DNA from: Sutcliffiella sp. FSL R7-0096
GTDB lineage: Bacteria; Bacillota; Bacilli; Bacillales; Bacillaceae_I
Length of the DNA stretch: 64,000 nt
NCBI RefSeq assembly: GCF_038595065.1
Contig: NZ_CP152003.1
Location: forward strand, 3,948,001 to 4,012,000
Reading direction: 5' to 3'
Both the position numbers and the translations under genes were made by a program. Shown here in pieces: positions 42,706 to 51,370 of the stretch. The first letter of the stretch is position 1, and each line of letters begins with the position of its first letter. A model generated the notes under the pieces. The model saw nothing but the letters and a program-made list of their open reading frames with translations, was not told the DNA's origin and did not search any database.

Positions 42706-43253
42706 GGTTGCACCAGCCTTGCATCCACCATAAATTGACGGAGTATAGTTAAAGCTTTTTCTCGATCATCACCATATTTGGGGACGACTGCCACCAACTC
42801 ATTCTGGATCGGCACCCCATTGAAAATTGGATGCTCCATTGGAATAGGGATGGCATAAATACGTTCCATCCCACCTTCATCCTCTGCCCTCAACTCGCTT
42901 TGGATCCTCTCTCCACCCTCCTCCACTACCACATCAAGTGCCTCAAGACCGATTGGGTCTAGAATGGAAGGTAGCATTTCTTTTTCTATAATCAGGATAT
43001 CCCCTGTATGACTGACGATATCCACCATGAGCCTTTCCAGCATTCCCGGATATAATTGGAGTTGAACTTCCTGATCAACGAACTTGCCATTACCCAACTT
43101 ATTTTTTCCAGTCAAAACAGAATCTTGAGGGAGATCTGTATAAACCAAGATTTGAAATCCATCATCCTTCCCCTTACAAGCTGTAAGCATAAGGAGAAGG
43201 ATTGCCGCTATCAACCCCTTGAACAAGAAGGGCCTATTCTCCATGACTTTCAT
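42702..43253 (-). CDS. Small lipoprotein of unknown function in the pectin operon
   Basis: 183 residues with a lipoprotein signal: hydrophobic run then lipobox MLTAC, lipidated Cys26. The mature part is short and acidic (ILVYTDLPQDSVL, then ILIIEKEMLP), with no catalytic motif I recognise. A PIPMEHPIFNGVPIQNELVA segment near the end and the size suggest a binding or accessory domain. The ATG at 43253 has GGAGG seven bases upstream. It sits between the GH105 hydrolase and the oxidoreductase (4-bp overlap), so it is cotranscribed with rhamnogalacturonan functions. Confidence 0.75.
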   Translation of the reverse strand: MKVMENRPFLFKGLIAAILLLMLTACKGKDDGFQILVYTDLPQDSVLTGKNKLGNGKFVDQEVQLQLYPGMLERLMVDIVSHTGDILIIEKEMLPSILDPIGLEALDVVVEEGGERIQSELRAEDEGGMERIYAIPIPMEHPIFNGVPIQNELVAVVPKYGDDREKALTILRQFMVDARLVQP

Positions 43254-43274
43254 TGCTCTCCCTCCAACAATTTG

Positions 43275-44375
43275 TTATCCGATCAGCTTCTCCATTTCCA
43301 AGCAAGCGAAGATAAAGGAGCCTGCACCATGTAAATCGTTTTGGCTGCATTCGCGATTCACGTAATAGTCGTACGTTCCAATGGAAGTGCCAATACAAAT
43401 ATCTTTTAATACCACTTCTTCGCTCTCCGTTACTTCCACTTTGTGGACGATCATTCCTTCGAATCCTTTTTTGGCAATTTCCGCATATTCTTTGCCTACA
43501 TATCCTTTTGTAACAGCTTTGGCAATGGTATAGACGAATAGGCTTGAGCACGATGTTTCCAGCCAGTTATCCTCCAAGTGTCCTTTATCCACTATCTGAT
43601 ACCATAATCCGCTGTTTTTATCCTGATAGGAAGAGACTGCTTTCACATAGTCTTGGACGACGTGGATCCATTCATCACGTTTTGCATGTCCGTCTGGCAA
43701 AAGGTCTATCATGTCAATGACAGCAAGGCCATACCATCCAAGCGCCCGGCCCCAGAATTCAGGTGCACAATAGTTTTCTTTATTCACCCATGGCTGTGCA
43801 CCCTTTTCGTCCCATCCATGATAATAGAGTCCTGTTTTGTCATCCTTTGTATATTTCCGCATCAGCTGTTCTTGATGAAGGACCATATCTATAAGCTCTG
43901 GCTCCCCGAATGTACGGGCATATGTCAATGCATATGGCCCTCCCATATACAAGCCATCCAACCACATCTGATAAGGGTACTTATCTTTATGCCAAAATCC
44001 TCCCTCACTCGTCAAATTCAAAGTAGGGTATAGATCTCGAAGTTTTTTTGCTGCCATTTCATATTTTTTTTCTCCGGTACGTTGATAAATGGAGAATAGG
44101 AGAAGTCCTGCCTGAATGGCATCCAATTCATCGCGGGCAAAGTAGAAGTTTCCATATTCATCTATTAAATGATCGACATATGATTTTACATACTCATAAT
44201 ATTGTTCCTCTCCAGTGTGCTCCCAAATGCGAAGCATCCCACAAAGAAAAACTCCCTGGTGATAATGCCAGCGATTTGCCGGCGGTAGTTCTGGTGCAGT
44301 ATAACTATTCATCAGCGTTTCACTTATTTTTGCTGCATAGTATAAAGGTGTTTTCACTTTAATGACTTCGGACAT
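43275..44375 (-). CDS. Unsaturated rhamnogalacturonyl hydrolase (GH105, YteR/YesR-like)
   Basis: Hydrates and cleaves the unsaturated galacturonic acid from rhamnogalacturonan disaccharides made by lyases. The 366-residue alpha/alpha-barrel protein has the family core YPYQMWLDGLYMGGPYALTY with the catalytic Asp, NRWHYHQGVFLCGMLRIW at the N-terminus, PEFWGRALGWYGLAVIDMID and ETSCSSLFVYTIAKAV. There is no signal peptide, so it is intracellular, as for YteR. The ATG at 44375 lies seven bases after AAGGAG; upstream methionines (44381, 44423) fit less well. It is the first gene of the uronate operon, directly behind a perfect cre box. Confidence 0.92.
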   Translation of the reverse strand: MSEVIKVKTPLYYAAKISETLMNSYTAPELPPANRWHYHQGVFLCGMLRIWEHTGEEQYYEYVKSYVDHLIDEYGNFYFARDELDAIQAGLLLFSIYQRTGEKKYEMAAKKLRDLYPTLNLTSEGGFWHKDKYPYQMWLDGLYMGGPYALTYARTFGEPELIDMVLHQEQLMRKYTKDDKTGLYYHGWDEKGAQPWVNKENYCAPEFWGRALGWYGLAVIDMIDLLPDGHAKRDEWIHVVQDYVKAVSSYQDKNSGLWYQIVDKGHLEDNWLETSCSSLFVYTIAKAVTKGYVGKEYAEIAKKGFEGMIVHKVEVTESEEVVLKDICIGTSIGTYDYYVNRECSQNDLHGAGSFIFACLEMEKLIG

Positions 44376-44395
44376 ATTCATTCTCCTTTTCTGTT

Positions 44396-44410
44396 TTGTA
44401 AGCGATGTCA
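44396..44410. promoter_or_regulatory. CcpA binding site (cre) at the head of the uronate operon
   Basis: The plus strand reads TTGTAAGCGATGTCA, agreeing with WTGNAANCGNWNNCW at all fixed positions. It lies 21 bp before the GH105 start. Carbon catabolite repression of the 12-gene operon is the likely effect. Confidence 0.65.
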
Positions 44411-44616
44411 TTTTACTAGTCAAGGCAGACTGGAATTTTATTTTTTGATATTTCTGCCTTTTGTTAGTTCTAACTTATCTCTTTTTTTTTATCACCGATA
44501 CAATCATAAAATGATAACCTTCTAAAACAGCATCATAGAGCCATTTCTATCAAATGATATGACCTAATGAACCCAATGTTAGAAAATGATTATGTAGATT
44601 TATAGGGAAAATAGCT

Positions 44617-44622
44617 TATAAT
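44617..44622 (+). promoter_or_regulatory. Possible -10 element of the AraC-type regulator gene
   Basis: A perfect TATAAT lies 45 bp before the chosen start at 44667. The best -35 in range (TAGATT, 16-base spacing) is poor, so the promoter is weak or activator-dependent. The rest of the 44411-44666 gap shows no gene. Confidence 0.35.
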
Positions 44623-44666
44623 AGTTTATAATTATGAAATTTTCAGATTATTATTGGAGGGTTGTT

Positions 44667-46961
44667 ATGTCTGGCGCGCCAAAAAATTATTACTACAAAA
44701 TAATAACCTTTACCCTTTTATTGGCTACGATACCAGTAATTATTGTCGGGTTATTTTCCTACCTGAGGTCCTCAGAAGTCATTCAGGAAAATGTTGCACA
44801 AGAAAAGCAACAAAGCATTTTTCAGGTTCAGACAAACATTGAACAGGTTTTAAAGACTGTCGATCACTCTTTAACCTATTTTGTTTCCACAAATCACCTC
44901 AATCAGATATTAAGGGAGCCTCTGACCCCCATACAATTTCAGCTTTATAATCAAGCTAAGCAAGAATTAAGCAGCCTTCAAACAAAAGAAACCGGCGTTG
45001 AAGATATCATACTTGTGAGCTTGCAAGAGAAATGGGCGATTAACAATCAAGGACTACAAAGGTTGACTCTTGAGGAGAATGAAAAGATTCATCAAACCTA
45101 TATAGCAAATCCAAAAGGGGCGGCCTGGGTATTAGAAGAGAATAATGAGAACGTCTTTACAAATAGCAGAAGCTCATGCAGTTATAACATCAATCTAGTC
45201 AAACACCTTCCTTTTACAAGCTCGAATAAAACGGGACTAGCAATAGCAAGAATACCCGCATGTACCTTCAATGAGATTATGGGCCAAAAGCCAGAAACAG
45301 AAACTACTATAGTATTGGATGACAAATATCAGGTTGTAGGGCATAGTAGTTTTAATAAAATTTCCGATGACTTGTCTGAATTGGATTATTTGAATGAATT
45401 GAAAGCAGCAGAAGATAAATCTGGGCAATTTAATATCGATTTGAATGGAACCGTTTACAAAATAACATATAGGAAATCTGATTATAACAATTGGACCTAT
45501 GTTTCATTAATAAGTATCAGCAATTTAAACCAACAATCCAGCTCCATCGGGTGGTTCACCTTAATTGCATGCTGTATTCTCCTTTCTCTATCCCTAATAG
45601 TATCTCTGATCGGGTCACGGAGAATCTACAAACCAGTCCACCGATTGCAGGAAATCGTATCATCTAGTAGCAAAGTTCCTATTGGAGCAAAGCATAAAAA
45701 TGAATTTGACCTTATCGAACAGCGCATCCACTATATGCTGGATCAAAATGATCAGCTTGAAAGCAAATTACAGGGACAAGTAACCCAATTGAAACAGTTC
45801 TTTATGGTGAAGCTGTTGCAAGGGAAAGTAAGTGAACACGAAGTCCACTCTAAAATGATATCTTACGGCTATAACAATGATTGGAAGCGACTATGTGTGT
45901 TCACCGTTCAAATCGACTCATTGGACGAGTCCATGTTCAATGTAAAAGAGGAAGACCTTTTGCTATTTGCTATAAATACTATGATGGAAGACATGATACC
46001 TACCCAAAACAGGATGACTCCTATTGTCATGAATCAAACGCAAGTCACAGTTATGATGTCCAATCATGAAACTGATGAAGAGTATACTCACTTCGTCAAT
46101 GAAGTCGCTCAAACCTTTCAATCAAAAGTGAAAGAAGAATTAAACCTTCCTATCAGTATTGGTATAAGTTTGCCATATGAAAAAATCTTCAAGACCAATA
46201 TTGCCTATAAAGAGGGGATAGAAGCCCTTAAATATAGGATTAAATTTGAAAGTGAAGCCATCATTTTCTTTGAGAACCTGGAACGTGGAACCGCTTTTCA
46301 TACCTACTTTCCAAAACAAATTGAAAATGAAGTATTTGATGCAATTAAGGTTTGTGACAAAGAGAAAGTGGACGAGCAGCTGAATAATTTATTGCGTGTC
46401 ATCCTTGAAAAGAACCTTAATCATACCCAATATCATATTTCCATCGTTCGATTCCTAAATAATCTTCTTGAATTAATGCAAACACTTGGAATTGATGTAT
46501 TGAAAAAAGAATATAAGATGACCATGTTCGATCAATTATATGAATTAAAAACATTGCAGGAAATTGAAAAATGGTTTAAGGATATGATCATTTATCCATT
46601 AATTGACAACGTGGAAGAGAGGACAAATTCACAATATAAAAACCTCTCGGACAAAATTATCCATATTGTGCAGCAAGAATTCGATTCAGACATTACGCTG
46701 GAGTCCATCGCAACCAGACTCCATTATAATCCCAACTATTTAAGCAGTATCTTCAGAAAGGAAACAAATATGTCCTTTAGTGAATATTTATCCTTATACC
46801 GACTTACAACTGCAAAACAGTGGCTGGAGGAAACAAATATGTCAGTCAGGGAAATATCTGAAAAACTAAAATACACAAATTCACAAAACTTCATACGCTC
46901 CTTTAAAAAAGTAGAAGGTACCACACCAGGGAAGTATCGAGATTTAAAAAGAGCTCAATAA
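44667..46961 (+). CDS. Membrane-anchored AraC-family regulator (YtdP/YesN-like)
   Basis: A 764-residue regulator combining sensing and DNA binding. TM helix about 12-34, an extracytoplasmic sensor domain about 35-285, TM helix about 292-314 (WFTLIACCILLSLSLIVSLI), a cytoplasmic middle part, and at about 660-760 two AraC helix-turn-helix units (ITLESIATRLHYNPNYLSSI, then MSVREISEKLKYTNSQNFIR, closing TTPGKYR). The ATG at 44667 has GGAGGG five bases upstream; the ATG at 44634 lacks an RBS. It is transcribed divergently from the uronate operon. Like YtdP near the B. subtilis rhamnogalacturonan genes, it probably activates these operons on sensing pectin oligomers. Confidence 0.9.
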   Translation: MSGAPKNYYYKIITFTLLLATIPVIIVGLFSYLRSSEVIQENVAQEKQQSIFQVQTNIEQVLKTVDHSLTYFVSTNHLNQILREPLTPIQFQLYNQAKQELSSLQTKETGVEDIILVSLQEKWAINNQGLQRLTLEENEKIHQTYIANPKGAAWVLEENNENVFTNSRSSCSYNINLVKHLPFTSSNKTGLAIARIPACTFNEIMGQKPETETTIVLDDKYQVVGHSSFNKISDDLSELDYLNELKAAEDKSGQFNIDLNGTVYKITYRKSDYNNWTYVSLISISNLNQQSSSIGWFTLIACCILLSLSLIVSLIGSRRIYKPVHRLQEIVSSSSKVPIGAKHKNEFDLIEQRIHYMLDQNDQLESKLQGQVTQLKQFFMVKLLQGKVSEHEVHSKMISYGYNNDWKRLCVFTVQIDSLDESMFNVKEEDLLLFAINTMMEDMIPTQNRMTPIVMNQTQVTVMMSNHETDEEYTHFVNEVAQTFQSKVKEELNLPISIGISLPYEKIFKTNIAYKEGIEALKYRIKFESEAIIFFENLERGTAFHTYFPKQIENEVFDAIKVCDKEKVDEQLNNLLRVILEKNLNHTQYHISIVRFLNNLLELMQTLGIDVLKKEYKMTMFDQLYELKTLQEIEKWFKDMIIYPLIDNVEERTNSQYKNLSDKIIHIVQQEFDSDITLESIATRLHYNPNYLSSIFRKETNMSFSEYLSLYRLTTAKQWLEETNMSVREISEKLKYTNSQNFIRSFKKVEGTTPGKYRDLKRAQ

Positions 46962-47060
46962 AAAGGGAAGAAAGTATATGTTTTGTTAACTACATCAGCA
47001 AAAATAATTAACTACTATGGAAGGGAAAAAACTTATTACAAACTTCCTAAAAGGTTTCAA

Positions 47061-47130
47061 CCTGTGGATTAGAGCAAAAGGCGAAGACTCTTTGAGAATG
47101 CCGAGCATTTTCTGCGGTCCGCAAATGGCT
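47061..47130 (-). repeat. Decayed copy R4 of the interspersed repeat
   Basis: Only the two ends survive: CCTGTGGATTAGAGCAAAAGG with GCGAAGACTC (right arm of the family, minus orientation) and GCGGTCCGCAAATGGCTCGC (left arm). The GC-rich middle is deleted. It lies between the regulator gene and its terminator. Confidence 0.6.
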
Positions 47131-47156
47131 CGCTTAATTCATATTTGGCATGTAAG

Positions 47157-47182
47157 AACCGGGTGTTTTTTGCCCGGTTTTT
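47157..47182. terminator. Terminator between the AraC regulator and GH43 genes
   Basis: AACCGGG pairs with CCCGGTT around TGTTTTTTG, followed by TTTT on the plus strand. On the minus strand the tail is weaker (CTT). It probably serves both convergent genes. Confidence 0.75.
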
Positions 47183-47190
47183 CATAGACC

Positions 47191-48759
47191 TTACTTCCCG
47201 ATGTATTCAAACCAATCGAAGTCCGCATGGTTGTCACTTTCCACTCCATTGCTGCTCGCATACATCCCGATATATGCCCCCACAAACCCTCCAGCCACAT
47301 CAGTACTTAAAATCCTTCCATCTATATTTCTAGCTAATTCCTTCCATTCTTCATCTTCTTCACGATAATAGAAATTATATTCCTGACCCATTGCTTCTAC
47401 TTTCATCAGTTGAACCGTTCTTTCTACCGGTTTTTCCACAACGGTTCGATCCATGCCTTCTTTTCTTTCTATAAGCCGCACGATCTCCCCCTTATCCCGG
47501 GTAAGGCTTTTTTCCACTCGTAGCTGAAAGTCATGACTTTGAAGAAGGATCAATCCTGCCACTTCATTTTCCTTTTCAGGTGTGAAATCCATAAGGATGG
47601 AAGCTTCAAAGCTTTTATGCTGCTGTCTCCTGCCGACAAACGAAGGGTTTACTTCCTCCGTTATTTTTTCTGGCTTAAGCTTTAATCTAAGATTGCTCTT
47701 TCGTTTCTTCAGGGACCAAAATTCATTACGTGGGGTGCGTATAAAGTTCCACTGCATACCAAGCATACTATCTTGAAAGTGATCTTTATCTGGTATTGCG
47801 GGAAATGCATGCTCCTTTAAATCTGGGTATCGCATCTTTTCTTCTACCATCCCCTTGCCGGGATTTACCACAGGCCATCCTGATTCCCAGATGAACGGGA
47901 CAAGGAAGGTCTCTCTTCCCAGGTTTCGATAACCCCCGCCATAAGGTCTAGTACCAAGACAGACCATCCACCATTCACCGTTTTGTGTCTCCACGATATC
48001 TGCATGTCCGATACTAGTGATAGCATGATCGCGACCCAAGTGACGATGGGTAAGTATCGGATTCATTTTACAGCTTTCATAGGGACCAGTAAGGTTTTCG
48101 CTCCTTGCAATCGTCACCGAATGTGTGAATCCAGTCCCACCTTCTGCAATGATTAAATAATAAAGACCATTGATTTTATATAAATGAGGAGCCTCCTGAG
48201 CGTGGGCATTTTTCAACGCCCCATCCCAGAGGTTGAAGGTGGGACCAATCAATTGATTGGTGTCTAAGTCTAGTTCCCGCATCCATATTTCCATGTGTTT
48301 AGCGTATTTTTGTCCGGAGGGAGGAACGCGATTTCCAGTATAGTAGGCTTTTCCATCATCATCAAAAAACAAGGAAGGATCGATTCCCGGTGCTCCCTCC
48401 AACCAATAAGGGTCAGACCATGGACCTTTAGGGTCGGAAGCCGTGACGAAGAAATTCCTCCTTGCACCCGTTTTACTTACTACAAAGGTGGTAATCACAT
48501 AAAAGAGCCCTTCATGGTAACGGATCGTGGCTGCATATATGCCTTTTGATGCTGGAGTCCTGTCTAAATCCAACTGGGATTCCCTGTCAAGTACATGTCC
48601 TATCTGTTGCCAATTCACCAAATCCTTACTATGAAAAATCGGGATGCCCGGAAAATATTCAAAAGTGGATGTCACTATATAATAGTCCTCCCCCACCCTA
48701 CAAATAGAGGGATCTGGATAAAATCCAGGCAAAATGGGATTATCAAATAATTTTTTCAT
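47191..48759 (-). CDS. GH43 beta-xylosidase/arabinofuranosidase-like enzyme (XynB type)
   Basis: A 522-residue intracellular glycosidase resembling XynB beta-xylosidases. The five-bladed catalytic domain (about 1-310) starts NPILPGFYPDPSICRVGEDY with the catalytic base Asp, has IDPSLFFDDDGKAYY with the pKa-modulating Asp, and AHAQEAPHLYKINGLYY with the general acid Glu. The C-terminal beta-sandwich (about 325-522) is the accessory domain usual in this GH43 group. There is no signal peptide. The ATG at 48759 has GGAGG nine bases upstream and overlaps the previous GH43 gene by 17 bp. It probably trims xylose or arabinose side chains from imported pectic oligosaccharides. Confidence 0.88.
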   Translation of the reverse strand: MKKLFDNPILPGFYPDPSICRVGEDYYIVTSTFEYFPGIPIFHSKDLVNWQQIGHVLDRESQLDLDRTPASKGIYAATIRYHEGLFYVITTFVVSKTGARRNFFVTASDPKGPWSDPYWLEGAPGIDPSLFFDDDGKAYYTGNRVPPSGQKYAKHMEIWMRELDLDTNQLIGPTFNLWDGALKNAHAQEAPHLYKINGLYYLIIAEGGTGFTHSVTIARSENLTGPYESCKMNPILTHRHLGRDHAITSIGHADIVETQNGEWWMVCLGTRPYGGGYRNLGRETFLVPFIWESGWPVVNPGKGMVEEKMRYPDLKEHAFPAIPDKDHFQDSMLGMQWNFIRTPRNEFWSLKKRKSNLRLKLKPEKITEEVNPSFVGRRQQHKSFEASILMDFTPEKENEVAGLILLQSHDFQLRVEKSLTRDKGEIVRLIERKEGMDRTVVEKPVERTVQLMKVEAMGQEYNFYYREEDEEWKELARNIDGRILSTDVAGGFVGAYIGMYASSNGVESDNHADFDWFEYIGK

Positions 48760-50323
48760 CGAGTATTTCCTCCCTTTTTGTTGAATGCAAGGGTTCAAAT
48801 CTAATCCAGTCGATGTCTACGTGTCCATCGCTTTCCTTTTCGCTTACACACAACATGCCGATCTGTGCCCCAACCCATCTTCCTGGTAAGGCTTTCACTT
48901 CACTTTTTATCCAGGTGAAATCAATGCCATTAGAAGAAAATGCAAAACGACAAACAGCTCTATCCTTTACTTCTATCCTGAAATACCCTGAGCCCTCTTT
49001 TACTAGAATTCCATCCTCCTGCTTTTCATCTGTCAGAAAAGATAAGCTGTAGCCTTCGTGCTTTTTTGTCATTAACAGCCCCTCATACTTTTCCCCGCAA
49101 ATCAAAAATCCAAATGCTTCTTCATGAGAGGCAGCGTTGAAGTCAAACTTAATCGTGACATTAATCTTTTCTGCAGGGAGCTTTTGAGTAAGGACATTTG
49201 GTTGATGCTGAATAAATGCCTCCTTTTTGGCAGGATAAAGTCGTAGCCATCCCTGCCTTGCCTTCAAGGAAAACCATTCATCCTTCCAATTTGCTTTCCA
49301 TTGCCATTGCAGACCTAACTCTGCTTTATTGAACTCATCGCTTGTTTGTGGCACCCTGGGAGAGTTCGACTTTCCAGCGGAAGGCTTTTTCCATCTTTTC
49401 ACTGGTTCCCCTATACCTTTAAAGTGGAGATCATTCCCCATCCATGGCCAATCGTCCTTCCAACCCATTGGCTGTAGATGAACAATTCGTCCGTATGCTT
49501 CTTTATCCTGAAAGTGTATGAACCATGACTCTTCGTTTTCCAGCTCTACCCATGCCCCCTGATGTGGACCATTTATATCCGTATCTCCCTGGGCAAGTAC
49601 TATCTTATCTTCATATGGGCCGAAAATATCTTCAGAACGAAGGACAGTTTGCCAGCCAGTGGCAACTCCACCTGCTGGGGCGAATATATAGTAATAGCCA
49701 TTTCGCTTATGCATCTTCGGCCCTTCAATGGTTGGATGGTTGATACTACCATCAAATACTATCGTTCCTTCACCTATCAATTCTGTTCCATCAGCTTTCA
49801 TTTTTATCATCTGCAACATGCTTTTAAAACCAATCCTGCTTTTTGCGAATGCATGGACCAAATAGGCATTTCCATCTTCATCCCAAAATGGGCAAGGGTC
49901 AATCCAGCCTTTTACTTGCTTCACAAGATGAAATGGGGTCCATTCACCAAACGGATCTTTTGTTTTACTCATGAAAATCCCTTCATCTGGAGCACCAAAG
50001 AAAACCCAATAATATCCATCGTGATATCGTATGCTTGGTGCCCAAACGCCATCCCCGTGCTGAGGCATCTCATAACGCGGATAGGGGAACGTTCTACTAA
50101 CATGATTAATAATTTCCCAGTTTATAAGATCCTTCGAATGCAAAACGGGCAGACATGGGGACATATTGAAGCTTGAGGCAACCATAAAGAAGTCTTCTCC
50201 TACTCTAATTACATCGGGATCTGAGTAATCTGCATGGATGATTGGATTCTGATAATTACCATTTCCTAAATCTGGATTCCATACCCCTTCTACCTTATTT
50301 GCATCTTGCAGTTTTTTTCCCAC
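48743..50323 (-). CDS. GH43 glycosidase (arabinosidase/xylosidase-like)
   Basis: 526 residues, a second and divergent GH43. The catalytic domain starts NPIIHADYSDPDVIRVGEDF (base Asp), has WIDPCPFWDEDGNAYLVHAF and the acid Glu in HPTIEGPKMHKRNGYYYIFA. A C-terminal beta-sandwich follows (about 320-520, ending GHVDIDWIRFEP). It also lacks a signal peptide. The start is GTG at 50323, with AAGGA ten bases upstream. Paired with the other GH43, it suggests two different side-chain linkages are attacked. Confidence 0.87.
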   Translation of the reverse strand: MGKKLQDANKVEGVWNPDLGNGNYQNPIIHADYSDPDVIRVGEDFFMVASSFNMSPCLPVLHSKDLINWEIINHVSRTFPYPRYEMPQHGDGVWAPSIRYHDGYYWVFFGAPDEGIFMSKTKDPFGEWTPFHLVKQVKGWIDPCPFWDEDGNAYLVHAFAKSRIGFKSMLQMIKMKADGTELIGEGTIVFDGSINHPTIEGPKMHKRNGYYYIFAPAGGVATGWQTVLRSEDIFGPYEDKIVLAQGDTDINGPHQGAWVELENEESWFIHFQDKEAYGRIVHLQPMGWKDDWPWMGNDLHFKGIGEPVKRWKKPSAGKSNSPRVPQTSDEFNKAELGLQWQWKANWKDEWFSLKARQGWLRLYPAKKEAFIQHQPNVLTQKLPAEKINVTIKFDFNAASHEEAFGFLICGEKYEGLLMTKKHEGYSLSFLTDEKQEDGILVKEGSGYFRIEVKDRAVCRFAFSSNGIDFTWIKSEVKALPGRWVGAQIGMLCVSEKESDGHVDIDWIRFEPLHSTKREEILDEKII

Positions 50324-50339
50324 CAGCTACACGTCCTTT

Positions 50340-51353
50340 TTACGTTAATTGTCGGATTAGCCAATCATAGGACTTTTTCCCATTTATCTCATGGCCACCA
50401 TCGAAAAATTCAACTTCTAATGCCATATTGGCATCAAATGCCCGATAGATTTCTTGGATTCTGCTGTATGCTTCCTTTGCATGCTTGACTGGAAACACCT
50501 TATCTTCCATCCCAGACTCAATGAATAGGGGTCTTGGTACCATCAGTCCCAAAAGATCCGGCATCTCTGCAACCTGCAGAATGTTCGGAATATAATTATC
50601 AAGACAATGATTCCTATCCATGATGCTCCCTTTAAAAGTATTGGCATATCCACTGACAACCGTTGCCTGGATCCGTTCATCCAGAACAGCTGTATAGGCA
50701 CTTACAAGACCTCCACCAGAAAGTCCCATGATCCCTATCTGTTCCTTATCGATATCCTCCCTTGTGAGTAGATAGTCTAATAGTCTTCTGCATTCATTGA
50801 TTCTTAACCCTGCCAATGTTTTTCCCATCATCAATAAACTACTTGCGAGATGAAAGCATGAGTTTTTTTCTGTGGGTTCAAATTGCTGATCTTTCATCAT
50901 CCGTCTATCCCCAAATCCAATCAGTTCCGGTACTGCCACCAGTACCCCCTTCTTAACCAGCTCCACTGCAAAATTATTATGAATGCCGGGTTCGCTTCTC
51001 TCTATTCCAGCTGGATCCAGCCCGATAGCTTCCTTGCTACCATAACCATGACCATGAATGGCCAAAACTAACGGACGTTTTCTTTTCGATTTTATCCCTC
51101 TCTTTGGAATGAGAAGGTAAAATGGCATTTTCAAGCCTGGATAGGTCGTGATCTGAAGATGAAGCCTTGTATATTCTTCGTTTTCACGGACTTCCAGTAT
51201 AGTTGGCTTCATGTCTGCGAATGGAGGAAAATCTCCCAAAAGGAGCTGAAATTCATTTTTTTTCTTTGATTGCCATTCGACATCAAAGTGATGGGTGTGA
51301 TCTTGAAGCCTTTCTTCGTATAAAGTTTGAAGGAAGCCATCCGGATTCCACAT
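50340..51353 (-). CDS. Alpha/beta hydrolase, probable carbohydrate esterase
   Basis: A 337-residue alpha/beta hydrolase of the dienelactone hydrolase/acetyl-xylan-esterase-like group. The oxyanion region is LVLAIHGHGYGSKEA, nucleophile Ser in IGIMGLSGGGLVSAYTA, catalytic Asp in FIESGMEDKVFP and His in FFDGGHEINGK. No signal peptide is seen. The ATG at 51353 is preferred because GGGAGG lies upstream, although an ATG at 51374 overlaps the GH28 stop. Context between GH28 and GH43 genes suggests removal of acetyl or similar esters from oligosaccharides. Confidence 0.8.
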   Translation of the reverse strand: MWNPDGFLQTLYEERLQDHTHHFDVEWQSKKKNEFQLLLGDFPPFADMKPTILEVRENEEYTRLHLQITTYPGLKMPFYLLIPKRGIKSKRKRPLVLAIHGHGYGSKEAIGLDPAGIERSEPGIHNNFAVELVKKGVLVAVPELIGFGDRRMMKDQQFEPTEKNSCFHLASSLLMMGKTLAGLRINECRRLLDYLLTREDIDKEQIGIMGLSGGGLVSAYTAVLDERIQATVVSGYANTFKGSIMDRNHCLDNYIPNILQVAEMPDLLGLMVPRPLFIESGMEDKVFPVKHAKEAYSRIQEIYRAFDANMALEVEFFDGGHEINGKKSYDWLIRQLT

Positions 51354-51370
51354 AGATCCTCTTCCTCCCT

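Noticed and set aside
49562-50176. A 204-codon plus-strand frame
   Set aside because: It is antisense to a GH43 gene and aromatic/His/Cys-rich, as expected from the reverse of a GH43 coding strand.
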